Shown: positions 52,065 through 60,006 of the stretch, piece by piece | How the letters are laid out: each line of letters begins with the position of its first letter | Position numbering within the stretch: position 1 is the first letter of the stretch | Assembly (NCBI RefSeq): GCF_014395785.1 | Contig: NZ_CP060713.1 | Coordinates: 2,942,501-3,006,500 of the forward strand | Direction of reading: 5' to 3' | DNA from: Nocardioides mesophilus | Lineage (GTDB): Bacteria > Actinomycetota > Actinomycetes > Propionibacteriales > Nocardioidaceae | Length of the DNA: 64,000 nucleotides | Notes under the pieces: generated by a model | What the model saw: only the letters and a program-made list of their open reading frames with translations | What the model was told of the DNA's origin: nothing | The model's database searches: none | Translations under genes and position numbers: made by a program

Positions 52065-52165
52065 GCGACACCCGGAGCGCGGGACGACCGCGTCGGGCGG
52101 TCCGGGTGGCGCGGGCGGCGCGGGAATCGCGGGCAGTCGCGGGCAGTCGCGGAGGGAGTCACGGG
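52065..52165. repeat. short G/C-rich direct repeats upstream of the TetR gene
   Basis: GCGGGCAGTC occurs twice in tandem (near 52132-52153) amid GGCGCGGGCGGCGCGGG-type repeats. It is probably slippage-derived filler; no regulator is known for it. Confidence 0.35.
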
Positions 52166-52224
52166 GCACCTGGGGCGGAAAGCGAAAGTAAAGCGCGGGT
52201 AAAAAGATGAAAACGAGGCTGGTT

Positions 52225-52403
52225 GTCCCGTTTTGCACCGTTGATCCCGGGGAATGGTGTTGCATGTGGCTCCCCCGAGCGGGAGGATGCCACATGAGGG
52301 GACGGGTTCGCCGTCTTCGATGTGGGGTTTCTTCGCTGGGGGGCCAGCAGACAGACCCGGGACCGCGCTTCGGTGCGACCCACACCTTCGGGGATCCCAC
52401 ATC
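52225..52403 (+). ncRNA. candidate structured leader RNA upstream of the Ser-Glu repeat surface protein
   Basis: The 428-bp gap from the TetR gene contains several nested inverted repeats on the + strand. ATGTGGC (52264-52270) pairs with GCCACAT (52289-52295), enclosing TCCC/GGGA. CCCGT (52228-52232) can pair with ACGGG (52302-52306). GATGTGGG (52319-52326) pairs with CCCACATC (52396-52403), and inside it are GCTGG-GGGG-CCAGC (52335-52348) and CGCGC-TTCG-GTGCG (52364-52377), the last a classic cUUCGg tetraloop. It does not match a riboswitch class known to me. It ends 30 nt before the GTG of the next gene. Confidence 0.4.
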
Positions 52404-52432
52404 GCTACGTGGGGGCACGTGGCTCGTTACAC

Positions 52433-53539
52433 GTGAAGAACGAACAAGGGGTGGGTCCTTTGGGCACGACGTCCAGTCCGTCACGTCAGCTGACGTGGCA
52501 GCAACGAGGCGCCGCCGTCATGGCAGCGCTCGGCACTCTCATCATGGCTTCCGGCCTCGTCATCCTCAGCGCCCCCAGCGCGACGGCGACGGGCAACGGC
52601 GGCCCTCCCGGCAACAACGGCACCGTCAAGATCGACGGGGTCGACTTCGACACCCACCCGGACAACGAGCCGCACCCCGGCTGCACGTTCCAGGTGGACT
52701 TCTACGGCTTCGACCAGGGCGACTACTACGCCACCGTCGTCTTCGAGGACCAGGCGCCGACGGCCGATGCCGGCCTCAGCGTGACCAGCGGCAACACGCA
52801 TCCCTTCATCGGTGGCGACGACAACTCCGGTGGCGGCAGCGAGGCCGGCCTCGACGCGCAGGAGACCTACACGCTCTCCTTCACCGGGGCCCCGCAGCAG
52901 AACCAGGGCTACCACGTCAAGCTGACCATCAACGCCCCGTTCTCCCAGGGCAACGACAGCAAGTCCAAGGTCTTCTGGGTCGGTCCGTGCGAGCAGCCGA
53001 GCGAGTCCCCGTCGGAGTCGGTGTCGCCGAGCGAGTCGGTCTCCCCGTCGGAGTCGGTGTCGCCGAGCGAGTCGGTCTCCCCGTCGGAGTCGGTGTCGCC
53101 GAGCGAGTCGGTCTCCCCGTCGGAGTCGGTCTCGCCCAGCGAGTCGGTCTCCCCGTCGGAGTCGGTCTCGCCGAGTGAGTCGGTCTCCCCGTCGGAGTCG
53201 GTCTCGCCGAGTGAGTCGGCGACCGTGCTGCCGAGCGAGTCGATCTCCCCGTCGGAGTCGGAGTCGCCCAGCGAGTCCGCGACGGTGCTCCCGACCGAGA
53301 CGCTCTCCCCGAGCGAGACGGTCCAGGGCAGTGAGTCGGCCAACGTGGGACCGCCGCCGGCGATCCTCGGCACCCAGGCTGCGGTCCCGACCGCGGTCGA
53401 GGCCGGCCTGGCCGGCAACACCGGTGACAGCTCCTCGCACCAGCTCGCCCAGCTGATGGTGGCTGCGGGCCTGGTCATGCTGCTGGCCGGTGGCTGGCTC
53501 GGACTGGGACGACGCGACCACGGTGCCCACGAGGCCTGA
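52433..53539 (+). CDS. secreted Ser-Glu-Ser repeat surface protein with C-terminal anchor
   Basis: 368 aa. Signal peptide (VMAALGTLIMASGLVILSAPSATA), a compact 130-residue domain with two Cys (HPGCTFQVDFYGF, WVGPCEQPS), then about a dozen SESVSP repeats (18-nt units, 53010-53218) and degenerate SESATVLP copies. The C-terminus has a TM helix (LMVAAGLVMLLAGGWLGL) and a basic tail (GRRDHGAHEA). The motif before it is LAGNTG, close to but one residue longer than the class E LAxTG signal. Probable substrate of the sortase that overlaps its end. GTG 52433 is used; TTG 52460 with AAGGGG upstream is possible. Confidence 0.78.
   Translation: MKNEQGVGPLGTTSSPSRQLTWQQRGAAVMAALGTLIMASGLVILSAPSATATGNGGPPGNNGTVKIDGVDFDTHPDNEPHPGCTFQVDFYGFDQGDYYATVVFEDQAPTADAGLSVTSGNTHPFIGGDDNSGGGSEAGLDAQETYTLSFTGAPQQNQGYHVKLTINAPFSQGNDSKSKVFWVGPCEQPSESPSESVSPSESVSPSESVSPSESVSPSESVSPSESVSPSESVSPSESVSPSESVSPSESVSPSESVSPSESATVLPSESISPSESESPSESATVLPTETLSPSETVQGSESANVGPPPAILGTQAAVPTAVEAGLAGNTGDSSSHQLAQLMVAAGLVMLLAGGWLGLGRRDHGAHEA
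53010..53218 (+). repeat. 18-bp tandem repeats coding for SESVSP
   Basis: About 11-12 units, alternating between two synonymous versions (GAGTCGGTGTCGCCGAGC and GAGTCGGTCTCCCCGTCG), giving an effective 36-bp period. Prone to copy-number change. Confidence 0.9.
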
Positions 53540-54254
53540 GCATCGGACTGAGCACGGCGACCACCGCACCCGGTGGCTCGCCGTGCTCGGCCTGTGCCTG
53601 GCTGCCGTGACGGTCGCCCTTCCCTGGGCGGCCCCCCGGCTTCTCGACGAGGCCGACCGGGCGGTGGCACGTTTCGCCGCCGCCCCGGTCGCGGCCCCGA
53701 CACCTCCGCCGTTCGTCGTGGAACCTTCCGTCCGGATGCGAGCCCGGCCAGCGACCGGCGGGCAGGACGGGCAGGACCCGTCCGCCCCCGCGGTGGCCTC
53801 GCCCCGCAGCGGCGTGCCCTTGCGGCTGCTGGTCCCCGAGCTCAGGGTGGACGCCCCGGTCGTGGAGATCGGCGTGACCGACGGCGTGCTCTTCCCGCCC
53901 GCCGACCCGCAGACGCTCGGCTGGTGGGGCGAGGGAGCAGTCCCGGGCGCGGCCCGGGGCGGCGCCCTGATCACCGGGCACACCGTCCACACCGGCGGCG
54001 GGGCCTTCGACGACCTCGAGACGCTGCACACCGGTGACCGGGTGCAGGTGCGCACCACCCGGGGTCTCATCGACTACGCGGTGACCGGCGTGACCGTCTA
54101 CCGCAAGGCAGGCCTCGCCCGCGACGCGGCCCGGGTGTTCAGCCAGGACGTGCCCGGCCGGCTGGTGCTGATCACCTGCGAGGACTGGAACGGCTCGGGC
54201 TACGACTCCAACGCGATCGTCTTCGCCGAGCGGACCGGCCCGAAGAGCGGCTGA
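53523..54254 (+). CDS. class E/F-type sortase
   Basis: 243 aa. N-terminal TM helix (LAVLGLCLAAVTVALPWAA), Pro/Ala-rich linker, then a sortase barrel: RLLVPELRVDAPVVEIGVTD, GALITGHTVHTGGGAFDDL (catalytic His) and LVLITCEDWNGSGYDSN (catalytic Cys). An Arg directly after the Cys loop, seen in most sortases, is not evident (NAIVFAERTG has one further on). The gene overlaps the end of the repeat-protein gene by 17 bp, so enzyme and probable substrate are co-expressed. It differs from the 39-kb sortase. Confidence 0.83.
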   Translation: MPTRPEHRTEHGDHRTRWLAVLGLCLAAVTVALPWAAPRLLDEADRAVARFAAAPVAAPTPPPFVVEPSVRMRARPATGGQDGQDPSAPAVASPRSGVPLRLLVPELRVDAPVVEIGVTDGVLFPPADPQTLGWWGEGAVPGAARGGALITGHTVHTGGGAFDDLETLHTGDRVQVRTTRGLIDYAVTGVTVYRKAGLARDAARVFSQDVPGRLVLITCEDWNGSGYDSNAIVFAERTGPKSG

Positions 54255-54304
54255 GCGGCACGTTCCAGATGACGGGACGCCGGCAGGCGCGCCGCCGTAC
54301 AGAG

Positions 54305-54330
54305 GGAACATGGCAGGAGGCGTCGGTGTT
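54305..54330 (+). promoter_or_regulatory. SigE-type promoter upstream of moeZ
   Basis: GGAAC (54305-54309), 18 bp and GTT (54328-54330), followed by GAC, as in the sigE promoter at 12261. Both sites begin GGAACAT and end GTTGAC. Start of transcription would lie about 30 bp before moeZ. Confidence 0.45.
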
Positions 54331-54339
54331 GACACCGAC
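54322..54339. promoter_or_regulatory. 18-bp palindrome over the moeZ -10 region
   Basis: GTCGGTGTTGACACCGAC: 8-bp arms with a 2-bp centre, covering the GTT -10 element. An operator or 5' hairpin. Confidence 0.45.
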
Positions 54340-54369
54340 GGAACCTGACCCACACGCTGAGGAGCACCT

Positions 54370-55608
54370 GTGTCCCTGCCACCCCTGGTCGCACCTGCCG
54401 ACACGCTGACCAACGACGAGGTCCGTCGCTACAGCCGGCACCTGATCATCCCCGACGTCGGGATGGACGGGCAGAAGCGGCTCAAGAACGCCAAGGTCCT
54501 GGTGATCGGGGCCGGTGGCCTGGGCAGCCCGGCGCTGCTCTACCTGGCCGCCGCCGGCGTGGGCACGCTCGGGATCGCCGAGTTCGACGAGGTCGACGAG
54601 TCGAACCTGCAGCGCCAGATCATCCACGGCCAGTCCGACATCGGGAAGTCCAAGGCGCTCTCGGCCAAGGAGTCGATCGCCGAGGCGAACCCGCTGGTCA
54701 ACGTCGTGCTCCACGACGAGCGGCTGGACAACGACAACGTGCTCGGCATCTTCGAGCAGTACGACCTGATCGTCGACGGCACCGACAACTTCGCGACGCG
54801 CTACATGGTCAACGACGCGGCGTACTTCTTGAAGAAGCCCTACGTCTGGGGCTCGATCTACCGCTTCGACGGGCAGGCCTCGGTGTTCTGGCCGACGGTC
54901 GACGAGTTCGCAGCCGACCTCGAGGGCGCGACGTCCACGGTCTCCGAGGCGCCCTGCTACCGCTGCCTCTACCCCGAGCCGCCGCCGCCGGGCATGGTCC
55001 CCTCGTGCGCCGAGGGTGGCGTCCTGGGGGTGCTCTGCGCGAGCATCGGCTCGATCCAGGTCAACGAGGCGATCAAGCTGCTGACCGGCATCGGAGACCC
55101 GCTGGTCGGCAAGCTGATGATCTACGACGCCCTCGAGATGGAGTACCGCAAGCTCAAGGTGCGCAAGGACCCGAACTGCGCGCTCTGCGGTGAGAACCCC
55201 ACCGTCACCGGGCTGATCGACTACGACGCCTTCTGCGGCGCCATCTCCGAGGAGGCCGCCGACGCAGCGGCCGGCTCGACCATCTCGGTCGGCCAGCTCG
55301 AGCAGTGGCTGAAGGAGCGCGACACCGGCGAGCGAGACTTCGTGCTCGTCGACGTCCGGGAGCCGAACGAGTTCGACATCAACCGGATCCCTGGCTCGGT
55401 GCTGATCCCCAAGGGCGAGTTCCTCAACGGCAACGCGCTCTCCCAGCTTCCGGCCGACAAGCCGGTGGTGCTGCACTGCAAGTCGGGCGTCCGGTCCGCG
55501 GAGGCGCTCGCGGTGCTCAAGGGCGCCGGCTTCTCCGACGCCGTGCACGTCGGCGGCGGCGTGGTCGCCTGGGTCAACCAGATCGACCCCTCCCAGCCGT
55601 CGTACTGA
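54370..55608 (+). CDS. moeZ: adenylyltransferase/sulfurtransferase MoeZ
   Basis: 412 aa, full length. ThiF/MoeB-type E1 domain (about 15-260): VLVIGAGGLGSPALLYLAAA, GIAEFDEVDESNLQRQ, and zinc Cys pairs in CYRC and CALCGE. The C-terminal rhodanese domain (about 285-405) has DFVLVDVREPNEFDINRIPG and the active Cys370 in VVLHCKSGVRSAE. MoeZ adenylates and thiolates small sulfur carriers (MoaD, ThiS, CysO types). GAGGAG precedes GTG 54370. A terminator hairpin follows. Confidence 0.93.
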   Translation: MSLPPLVAPADTLTNDEVRRYSRHLIIPDVGMDGQKRLKNAKVLVIGAGGLGSPALLYLAAAGVGTLGIAEFDEVDESNLQRQIIHGQSDIGKSKALSAKESIAEANPLVNVVLHDERLDNDNVLGIFEQYDLIVDGTDNFATRYMVNDAAYFLKKPYVWGSIYRFDGQASVFWPTVDEFAADLEGATSTVSEAPCYRCLYPEPPPPGMVPSCAEGGVLGVLCASIGSIQVNEAIKLLTGIGDPLVGKLMIYDALEMEYRKLKVRKDPNCALCGENPTVTGLIDYDAFCGAISEEAADAAAGSTISVGQLEQWLKERDTGERDFVLVDVREPNEFDINRIPGSVLIPKGEFLNGNALSQLPADKPVVLHCKSGVRSAEALAVLKGAGFSDAVHVGGGVVAWVNQIDPSQPSY

Positions 55609-55644
55609 CCCGCCGGCCGGCGCCCCCGGCGCCGCGCTGACGTT

Positions 55645-55674
55645 GGCCCCCGTGTCCTGATCGGCACGGGGGCC
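55645..55674. terminator. terminator hairpin after moeZ
   Basis: GGCCCCCGTG (55645-55654) and CACGGGGGCC (55665-55674) are exact reverse complements around a 10-nt loop. No T-run. Confidence 0.7.
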
Positions 55675-55825
55675 TCGTGCTGCCCGGGCCTGTGTCGCGC
55701 GCGTGACCTTCCCTGCCCGCGTTCGTTGGGCAGTCAGAGCACGTGGCACGACCTCGGACGGCGGGGGCCTGGATCTCTGGGGGGATCCGGGCCCTCGCGC
55801 TGCGCAGCCGGGTGCGGCGCCCGGC

Positions 55826-55831
55826 TAGGCT
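55826..55831 (+). promoter_or_regulatory. leaderless -10 box of the DUF4129 gene
   Basis: TAGGCT, seven bases, then ATG 55839. It is the presumed promoter of the whole five-gene DUF4129-MoxR-DUF58 operon. Confidence 0.5.
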
Positions 55832-55838
55832 GCCCGCG

Positions 55839-56549
55839 ATGAGGGGGCAGAGAAGCGTGCGACCGGTCGCCGCGCTGGTGCCGGCGGTCGCCGTCGGCCT
55901 GCTCCTGCTCGTCTGGGCCTCGGTGAGCGACCGGATCGCGGTGGTCAGCCCCTCGGGACGCAAGCTGAGCGTCAACCGCCGGCCGGTTCCGCAGAGCTAC
56001 CTGCCCTCGCCGCAGCCGGACCCGCTGGAGCAGGCCAGACGCCGCGGTGAGCAGTCGGGGCTGGACCTGAGCTGGATCGGCGACCTGCTGGCCTGGGCGG
56101 TCTTCCTGGCCATGCTGGTGCTGCTGCTCCTCCTCGCGCGCTGGGTCTGGCAGCACCGGTGGCGACGGCCCCCGACGCCCTCGCAGACCGACGCCGAGGT
56201 GCTTCCCGAGGCCCGCGTCAGCCGGGCGCTGAGCGAGGACGCGCCGGCGCTGCTCGCCGCGATCGGCGACGGCGAGGTGCGCAACGCCATCGTGGCCTGC
56301 TGGGCGCGGCTGGAGGAGACCATCGCCGCGGCCGGTCTGCCCCGGCTGCGCCACGAGACCTCGGCGGAGTACGTCGTGCGCGTGCTGCACCGCCTCGACC
56401 TCGACCCGCGCACGATCGGCCGGCTCGCCGCGCTCTACCGGGAGGCCCGGTTCTCCGAGCACCCGATGGGCGAGGACGCCCGGGCCGGCGCCCGCGAGGC
56501 CCTGGAGCGGCTCCACGACGAGCTGCGGCAGAGCGGCGCGCTCCGGTGA
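55839..56549 (+). CDS. DUF4129 domain-containing membrane protein
   Basis: 236 aa. Two TM helices (AALVPAVAVGLLLLVWASV; LLAWAVFLAMLVLLLLLARW) and a C-terminal cytosolic DUF4129 part with AIVACWARLEETIAAAGLPR and ALYREARFSEHPMGEDARA. It is part of the DUF4129/MoxR/DUF58 unit found in many actinobacteria. Its role is not established; peptidoglycan or envelope assembly is suggested for the set. Stop overlaps the next GTG. Confidence 0.85.
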   Translation: MRGQRSVRPVAALVPAVAVGLLLLVWASVSDRIAVVSPSGRKLSVNRRPVPQSYLPSPQPDPLEQARRRGEQSGLDLSWIGDLLAWAVFLAMLVLLLLLARWVWQHRWRRPPTPSQTDAEVLPEARVSRALSEDAPALLAAIGDGEVRNAIVACWARLEETIAAAGLPRLRHETSAEYVVRVLHRLDLDPRTIGRLAALYREARFSEHPMGEDARAGAREALERLHDELRQSGALR

Positions 56550-57040
56550 GGGCCTGGGGGGCCGGCCGGCTGGCCGCCGCGGCTGGGCTGTGGCTGGTGG
56601 TCACGGTGGCGGCGTACCTGCTCGGCAACCAGCCACGTCCCGGGCTGATCGCGCTGATGATCGCCGCCGGCGCCACGGTGCTCTGGCTGCTGCTCGACGT
56701 CTCCGGCGACTCCGAGACGGTCCGCTGGTCCTCGCCGCGGGCGGTGCCGGTCCGGCTGCCGGGGGAGGACCCGCGGCTCGCGCTGCTGCACCGCGTCGTC
56801 GTGCAGCACCTCGACTCCCGCGACGTCGGCAACGCGCTGCACCGTCACCTCGCCGAGCTGGCCGACCAGCGGCTCGTGGCCCATCACGGGGTCAGCCGGC
56901 GGGCCGACCCCGACCGGGCCGACGCGATCCTCGGCCCCGAGCTGGCCCGGGTCGTCGCGGACGCGTCCGGCGGGCCGCCGTACCCTCGCCTGTCCCTGGA
57001 CCAGATCGACCTCATCGTCTCCCGAATCGAGGACCTGTGA
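56546..57040 (+). CDS. small membrane protein of the MoxR operon
   Basis: 164 aa. Two TM helices (AAAAGLWLVVTVAAYLLGNQ; LIALMIAAGATVLWLLLDV), then a soluble domain with LLHRVVVQHLDSRDVGNALHR. Found between DUF4129 and MoxR genes in related actinobacteria. Overlaps both neighbours by GTGA. No function known. Confidence 0.75.
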   Translation: MRAWGAGRLAAAAGLWLVVTVAAYLLGNQPRPGLIALMIAAGATVLWLLLDVSGDSETVRWSSPRAVPVRLPGEDPRLALLHRVVVQHLDSRDVGNALHRHLAELADQRLVAHHGVSRRADPDRADAILGPELARVVADASGGPPYPRLSLDQIDLIVSRIEDL

Positions 57041-58005
57041 ACGCACTGACCCCGGCCGAGGTCACCCGCACCGCCGGCAGCGTCCTGGACGAGGTCCAGC
57101 GCGCCGTGGTGGGCAAGCGGGAGCAGCTCGTGCTGGTGCTCGCCGGGATCCTGGCCGGGGGACACGTGCTGATCGAGGACCTCCCCGGGCTCGGCAAGAC
57201 CCTGGCCGCGCGCTCGTTCGCCCAGACCCTGGGGCTGCGGTTCACCCGCGCCCAGTTCACCCCGGACCTGCTGCCGGCGGACCTGACCGGGTCGTTCCTC
57301 TACGACCAGAAGACCAACGAGTTCGCCTTCCGGCCGGGTCCGGTGTTCACCGGCCTGCTGCTCGCCGACGAGATCAACCGGACGCCGCCGAAGACCCAGG
57401 CGGCGCTGCTCGAGGCGATGCAGGAGCGGCAGGTCACCGTCGAGGGGCAGACGTTCCCGCTGGAGGCGCCGTTCCACGTCCTGGCGACGGCGAACCCGGT
57501 GGAGTACGAAGGCACCTACCCGCTGCCCGAGGCGCAGCTCGACCGGTTCCTGATCCGGGTCGCGTTCGGCTACCCGACCGCGGACCAGGAGTGGGGCGTG
57601 CTGTCGCGGCGTCTGGACCGGCGGCGGGAGGAGCAGGTGCTCGACGCGGTCACCGACGCCGCCGGGCTGCTGGGCATGCAGGCGGCCGTGGAGACCGTCA
57701 CCGTCGAGGAGAGCGTCGGCCGCTACTGCGTGGCGCTGACCTCCGCCACCCGCGCCCACCACCAGGTCCTGATGGGCTCCTCCCCGCGGGGGGCGCTGGC
57801 GCTGATGCTGATGGCCCGCGCCTACGCGGTGATCTCGGGCCGGGACTACGTGGTGCCCGAGGACGTGAAGTCCGTGGCACCGGCGGTGCTCGGGCACCGG
57901 GTCACGATCAAGCCGGAGCTGTGGATGGCCGAGGTCAGCGGGGCCTCGGTGGTCCAGCACGTGCTGACGCAGGTGGAGGCCCCCGGGGCCCGCGAGCGGG
58001 GCTGA
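57037..58005 (+). CDS. MoxR family AAA+ ATPase
   Basis: 322 aa. Walker A IEDLPGLGKTLAARSFAQ, Walker B LLLADEINRTPPKTQAALLE, sensor I ATANPVEYEGTYPLPEAQLD and arginine-finger region DRFLIRV, as in MoxR. These ATPases act as chaperones for metal or substrate insertion and pair with DUF58/VWA-type partners, such as the next gene. GTG overlaps the previous stop. Confidence 0.92.
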   Translation: MNALTPAEVTRTAGSVLDEVQRAVVGKREQLVLVLAGILAGGHVLIEDLPGLGKTLAARSFAQTLGLRFTRAQFTPDLLPADLTGSFLYDQKTNEFAFRPGPVFTGLLLADEINRTPPKTQAALLEAMQERQVTVEGQTFPLEAPFHVLATANPVEYEGTYPLPEAQLDRFLIRVAFGYPTADQEWGVLSRRLDRRREEQVLDAVTDAAGLLGMQAAVETVTVEESVGRYCVALTSATRAHHQVLMGSSPRGALALMLMARAYAVISGRDYVVPEDVKSVAPAVLGHRVTIKPELWMAEVSGASVVQHVLTQVEAPGARERG

Positions 58006-58011
58006 GCCGAC

Positions 58012-59406
58012 GTGTCGCTGCAGGATCTCCAGGTCTCCGCAGGCTGGCGGCCCACCGCGGCGCTGTCCCGCGCCGCGGTGCTCTCCGCGGTGCTCGCCGT
58101 CGCGGCGGTGCTGCTCGGGCGGCCCGACCTGCTGGTCCTGGGCGTGCCGTTCCTGGTGCACGCGGCGGTGGTCGTCGTACGGCGGCCCGCCGGCTCGCCC
58201 GCGGTGGAGAGCCGGCTGGCGCACACCGCGGTCCGCGAGGGCGAGGCGACCGCCGTCTCGGCGCACCTCACCGGCTGCGAGGACGCCGAGCACGCCCTGG
58301 TGGCGGTGCAGGCGGACGCTTACCAGGCGACCCGCCCCGGCCACGGCGTGGTCGGCGCCGCGCTTGCCGCGGACCAGCCCGAGGTGACCCTCGCCGTCCC
58401 GGTCGCCTCGCAGCGTTGGGGGCGCCGGACGGCCGGGGAGGGCCTGGTGGCCGCGACCGGGCCGTGGGCGGGTCGCCGCTGGGGGCCGCACCCGCTGCGC
58501 CCGATGATGCTGACCACGCTGCCGGTGCCCGGCGTCTTCGACAGCCGGGCGCCCAGCCCGCACCCGATCGGCCTGGTCGGCACCCACCAGGCACGGCGGC
58601 CGGGGCAGGGCGGCGAGCTGGCCGACATCCGTCCGTTCCAGCCCGGCGACCGGCTCCGCCGGATCCACTGGCGGCAGTCGCTGCGGACCGGTTCGCTGCA
58701 CGTGACCGGCACGATCGCGGAGGAGGACAGCAGCGTGCTGCTGCTCGTCGACGCGCTGACCGAGGTGGGACGCAGCGGCGGCACGAGCGGCGCGGCCAGC
58801 ACCCTCGACGTCGCGGTCCGGGCCGCCGGGGCGCTGGCCGAGCACTACCTGCACCAGGGGGACCGGGTGGGGATGCGGGTGCTCGGGGAGAACGAGCGCA
58901 GCACCGTGCCGGTCAGCGGCGGCCGGCGGCACCTGCGGCGGATCCTGGACACCCTGGCCCGGGTGGTGCCAGGGCAGCAGCAGCGCTTCGACGCCGGCCG
59001 GCTCCGGCTGCGGGTGCCCGCCGGCGCGGTGGTGATCGTGCTCTCGCCGATGCTCTCCGACGAGGTGGTGACCGCGACCGTGACCCTGGCCCGCAGCGGG
59101 ATCACCGTCGTCGTGGTGGACACGCTGCCGGGCGGTCGGCCCGGCCGGCCGGACAGTCCGCCGGATCCGGCCGGACCGCCCGCAGCGACGGCCGCGGGCA
59201 CCCTGGACATCGACCTGCTGGACGCGCCCGGGGACCGGCGCCGACGGCTGGCGTGGCGGATGCGGATGGTCGAGCGGGACCTGCTGCTCGGCCGCGTCGT
59301 CCGGGCGGGGGTGCCGGTCGTGCCGTGGCGCGGGCCCGGCACGCTCGACACCGTGCTGCGCGGCCTGCGCCGCCGTGCCCGCAGCCCGCGGCTGGTGTCG
59401 CGATGA
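58012..59406 (+). CDS. DUF58 domain-containing protein
   Basis: 464 aa. One or two N-terminal TM helices (VLSAVLAVAAVLLGRPDLLV) then a long beta region and the DUF58 signature ELADIRPFQPGDRLRRIHWR, followed by a vWA-like segment (SSVLLLVDALTEVGRSGG). It is the standard partner of MoxR ATPases. An extra Pro/Gly-rich stretch sits near residue 375. It ends in ATGA overlap with the next gene. Confidence 0.88.
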   Translation: MSLQDLQVSAGWRPTAALSRAAVLSAVLAVAAVLLGRPDLLVLGVPFLVHAAVVVVRRPAGSPAVESRLAHTAVREGEATAVSAHLTGCEDAEHALVAVQADAYQATRPGHGVVGAALAADQPEVTLAVPVASQRWGRRTAGEGLVAATGPWAGRRWGPHPLRPMMLTTLPVPGVFDSRAPSPHPIGLVGTHQARRPGQGGELADIRPFQPGDRLRRIHWRQSLRTGSLHVTGTIAEEDSSVLLLVDALTEVGRSGGTSGAASTLDVAVRAAGALAEHYLHQGDRVGMRVLGENERSTVPVSGGRRHLRRILDTLARVVPGQQQRFDAGRLRLRVPAGAVVIVLSPMLSDEVVTATVTLARSGITVVVVDTLPGGRPGRPDSPPDPAGPPAATAAGTLDIDLLDAPGDRRRRLAWRMRMVERDLLLGRVVRAGVPVVPWRGPGTLDTVLRGLRRRARSPRLVSR

Positions 59407-59996
59407 GCACCGGTACGCCGCTGCGCGGGCCCGGCGGGGTGATCGTCGCGACGCTGGACCAGCTGAGCACGGCCTGCGGCCAGCAGCGGCTGCTCCGTCT
59501 GGCGGCCGCCGCCGCGGTGCTGCTCTTCCCGGCGGTGACGACGGCGGCCGGGGGCGGCGTGCACCTCGTCGTCTCCGGGGCGCTGGTCGCCGTCGGGGTG
59601 GTCGGCGTGCTGCTGCCGGACTCGAACGCGCCGCTGGCGTGGATGCTGCTGGCCGTCGGCCTGTGGGCGCTCGCCGTCCCGGAGACGCTGTCGGCCTGGA
59701 CGCTGCTGGCCGCCGCCGACCTGCTGGTGGTGCACGTCGCCTGCGCGGCGGCCTCCTACGGCCCGCCGCCGCTGGCGCTGCCCGCGGGACTGCTGCGGGA
59801 GTGGGGCGGGCGGATGGCGGTGATGCTCGCGGTGACCGCGCTGGTGTGGCTGGCCGCCCGGTTCGGTGCCGCCCTCGACCTCCCCGGCAACGCCTGGGTC
59901 CTCGGGTCGGCGCTGGCGGTGGTGGCCGGCTGGGCGACGTACCTCCTGCCGCGGCTGCTCGCCCGCGACGGCACGCCGGACCGACCGGCCTCGTAG
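59403..59996 (+). CDS. membrane protein, last gene of the MoxR operon
   Basis: 197 aa, five or six hydrophobic helices (from LLRLAAAAAVLLFPAVTTAA to VLGSALAVVAGWATYLLPRL). No conserved motif recognised. Overlaps the DUF58 gene, hence the same operon. Function unknown. Confidence 0.72.
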   Translation: MSTGTPLRGPGGVIVATLDQLSTACGQQRLLRLAAAAAVLLFPAVTTAAGGGVHLVVSGALVAVGVVGVLLPDSNAPLAWMLLAVGLWALAVPETLSAWTLLAAADLLVVHVACAAASYGPPPLALPAGLLREWGGRMAVMLAVTALVWLAARFGAALDLPGNAWVLGSALAVVAGWATYLLPRLLARDGTPDRPAS

Positions 59997-59999
59997 GGT
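59994..59999 (+). promoter_or_regulatory. leaderless -10 box of the alkyltransferase-like gene
   Basis: TAGGGT, seven bases, then GTG 60007. The box begins at the TAG stop of the preceding gene. Confidence 0.45.
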
Positions 60000-60006
60000 T
60001 GCCGCC

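Noticed and set aside
52225-52403. Known riboswitch (c-di-AMP, cobalamin, SAM, c-di-GMP) in the leader
   Set aside because: Signature core sequences of these classes were looked for by eye and not found.
53010-53218. Regular repeats that could suggest a CRISPR array
   Set aside because: No unique spacers; the repeat keeps reading frame and codes for SESVSP.
55739-55838. Upstream in-frame extension of the DUF4129 protein (start near 55743)
   Set aside because: Arg/Ala-rich with no similarity; the leaderless -10 at 55826 places the start at 55839.
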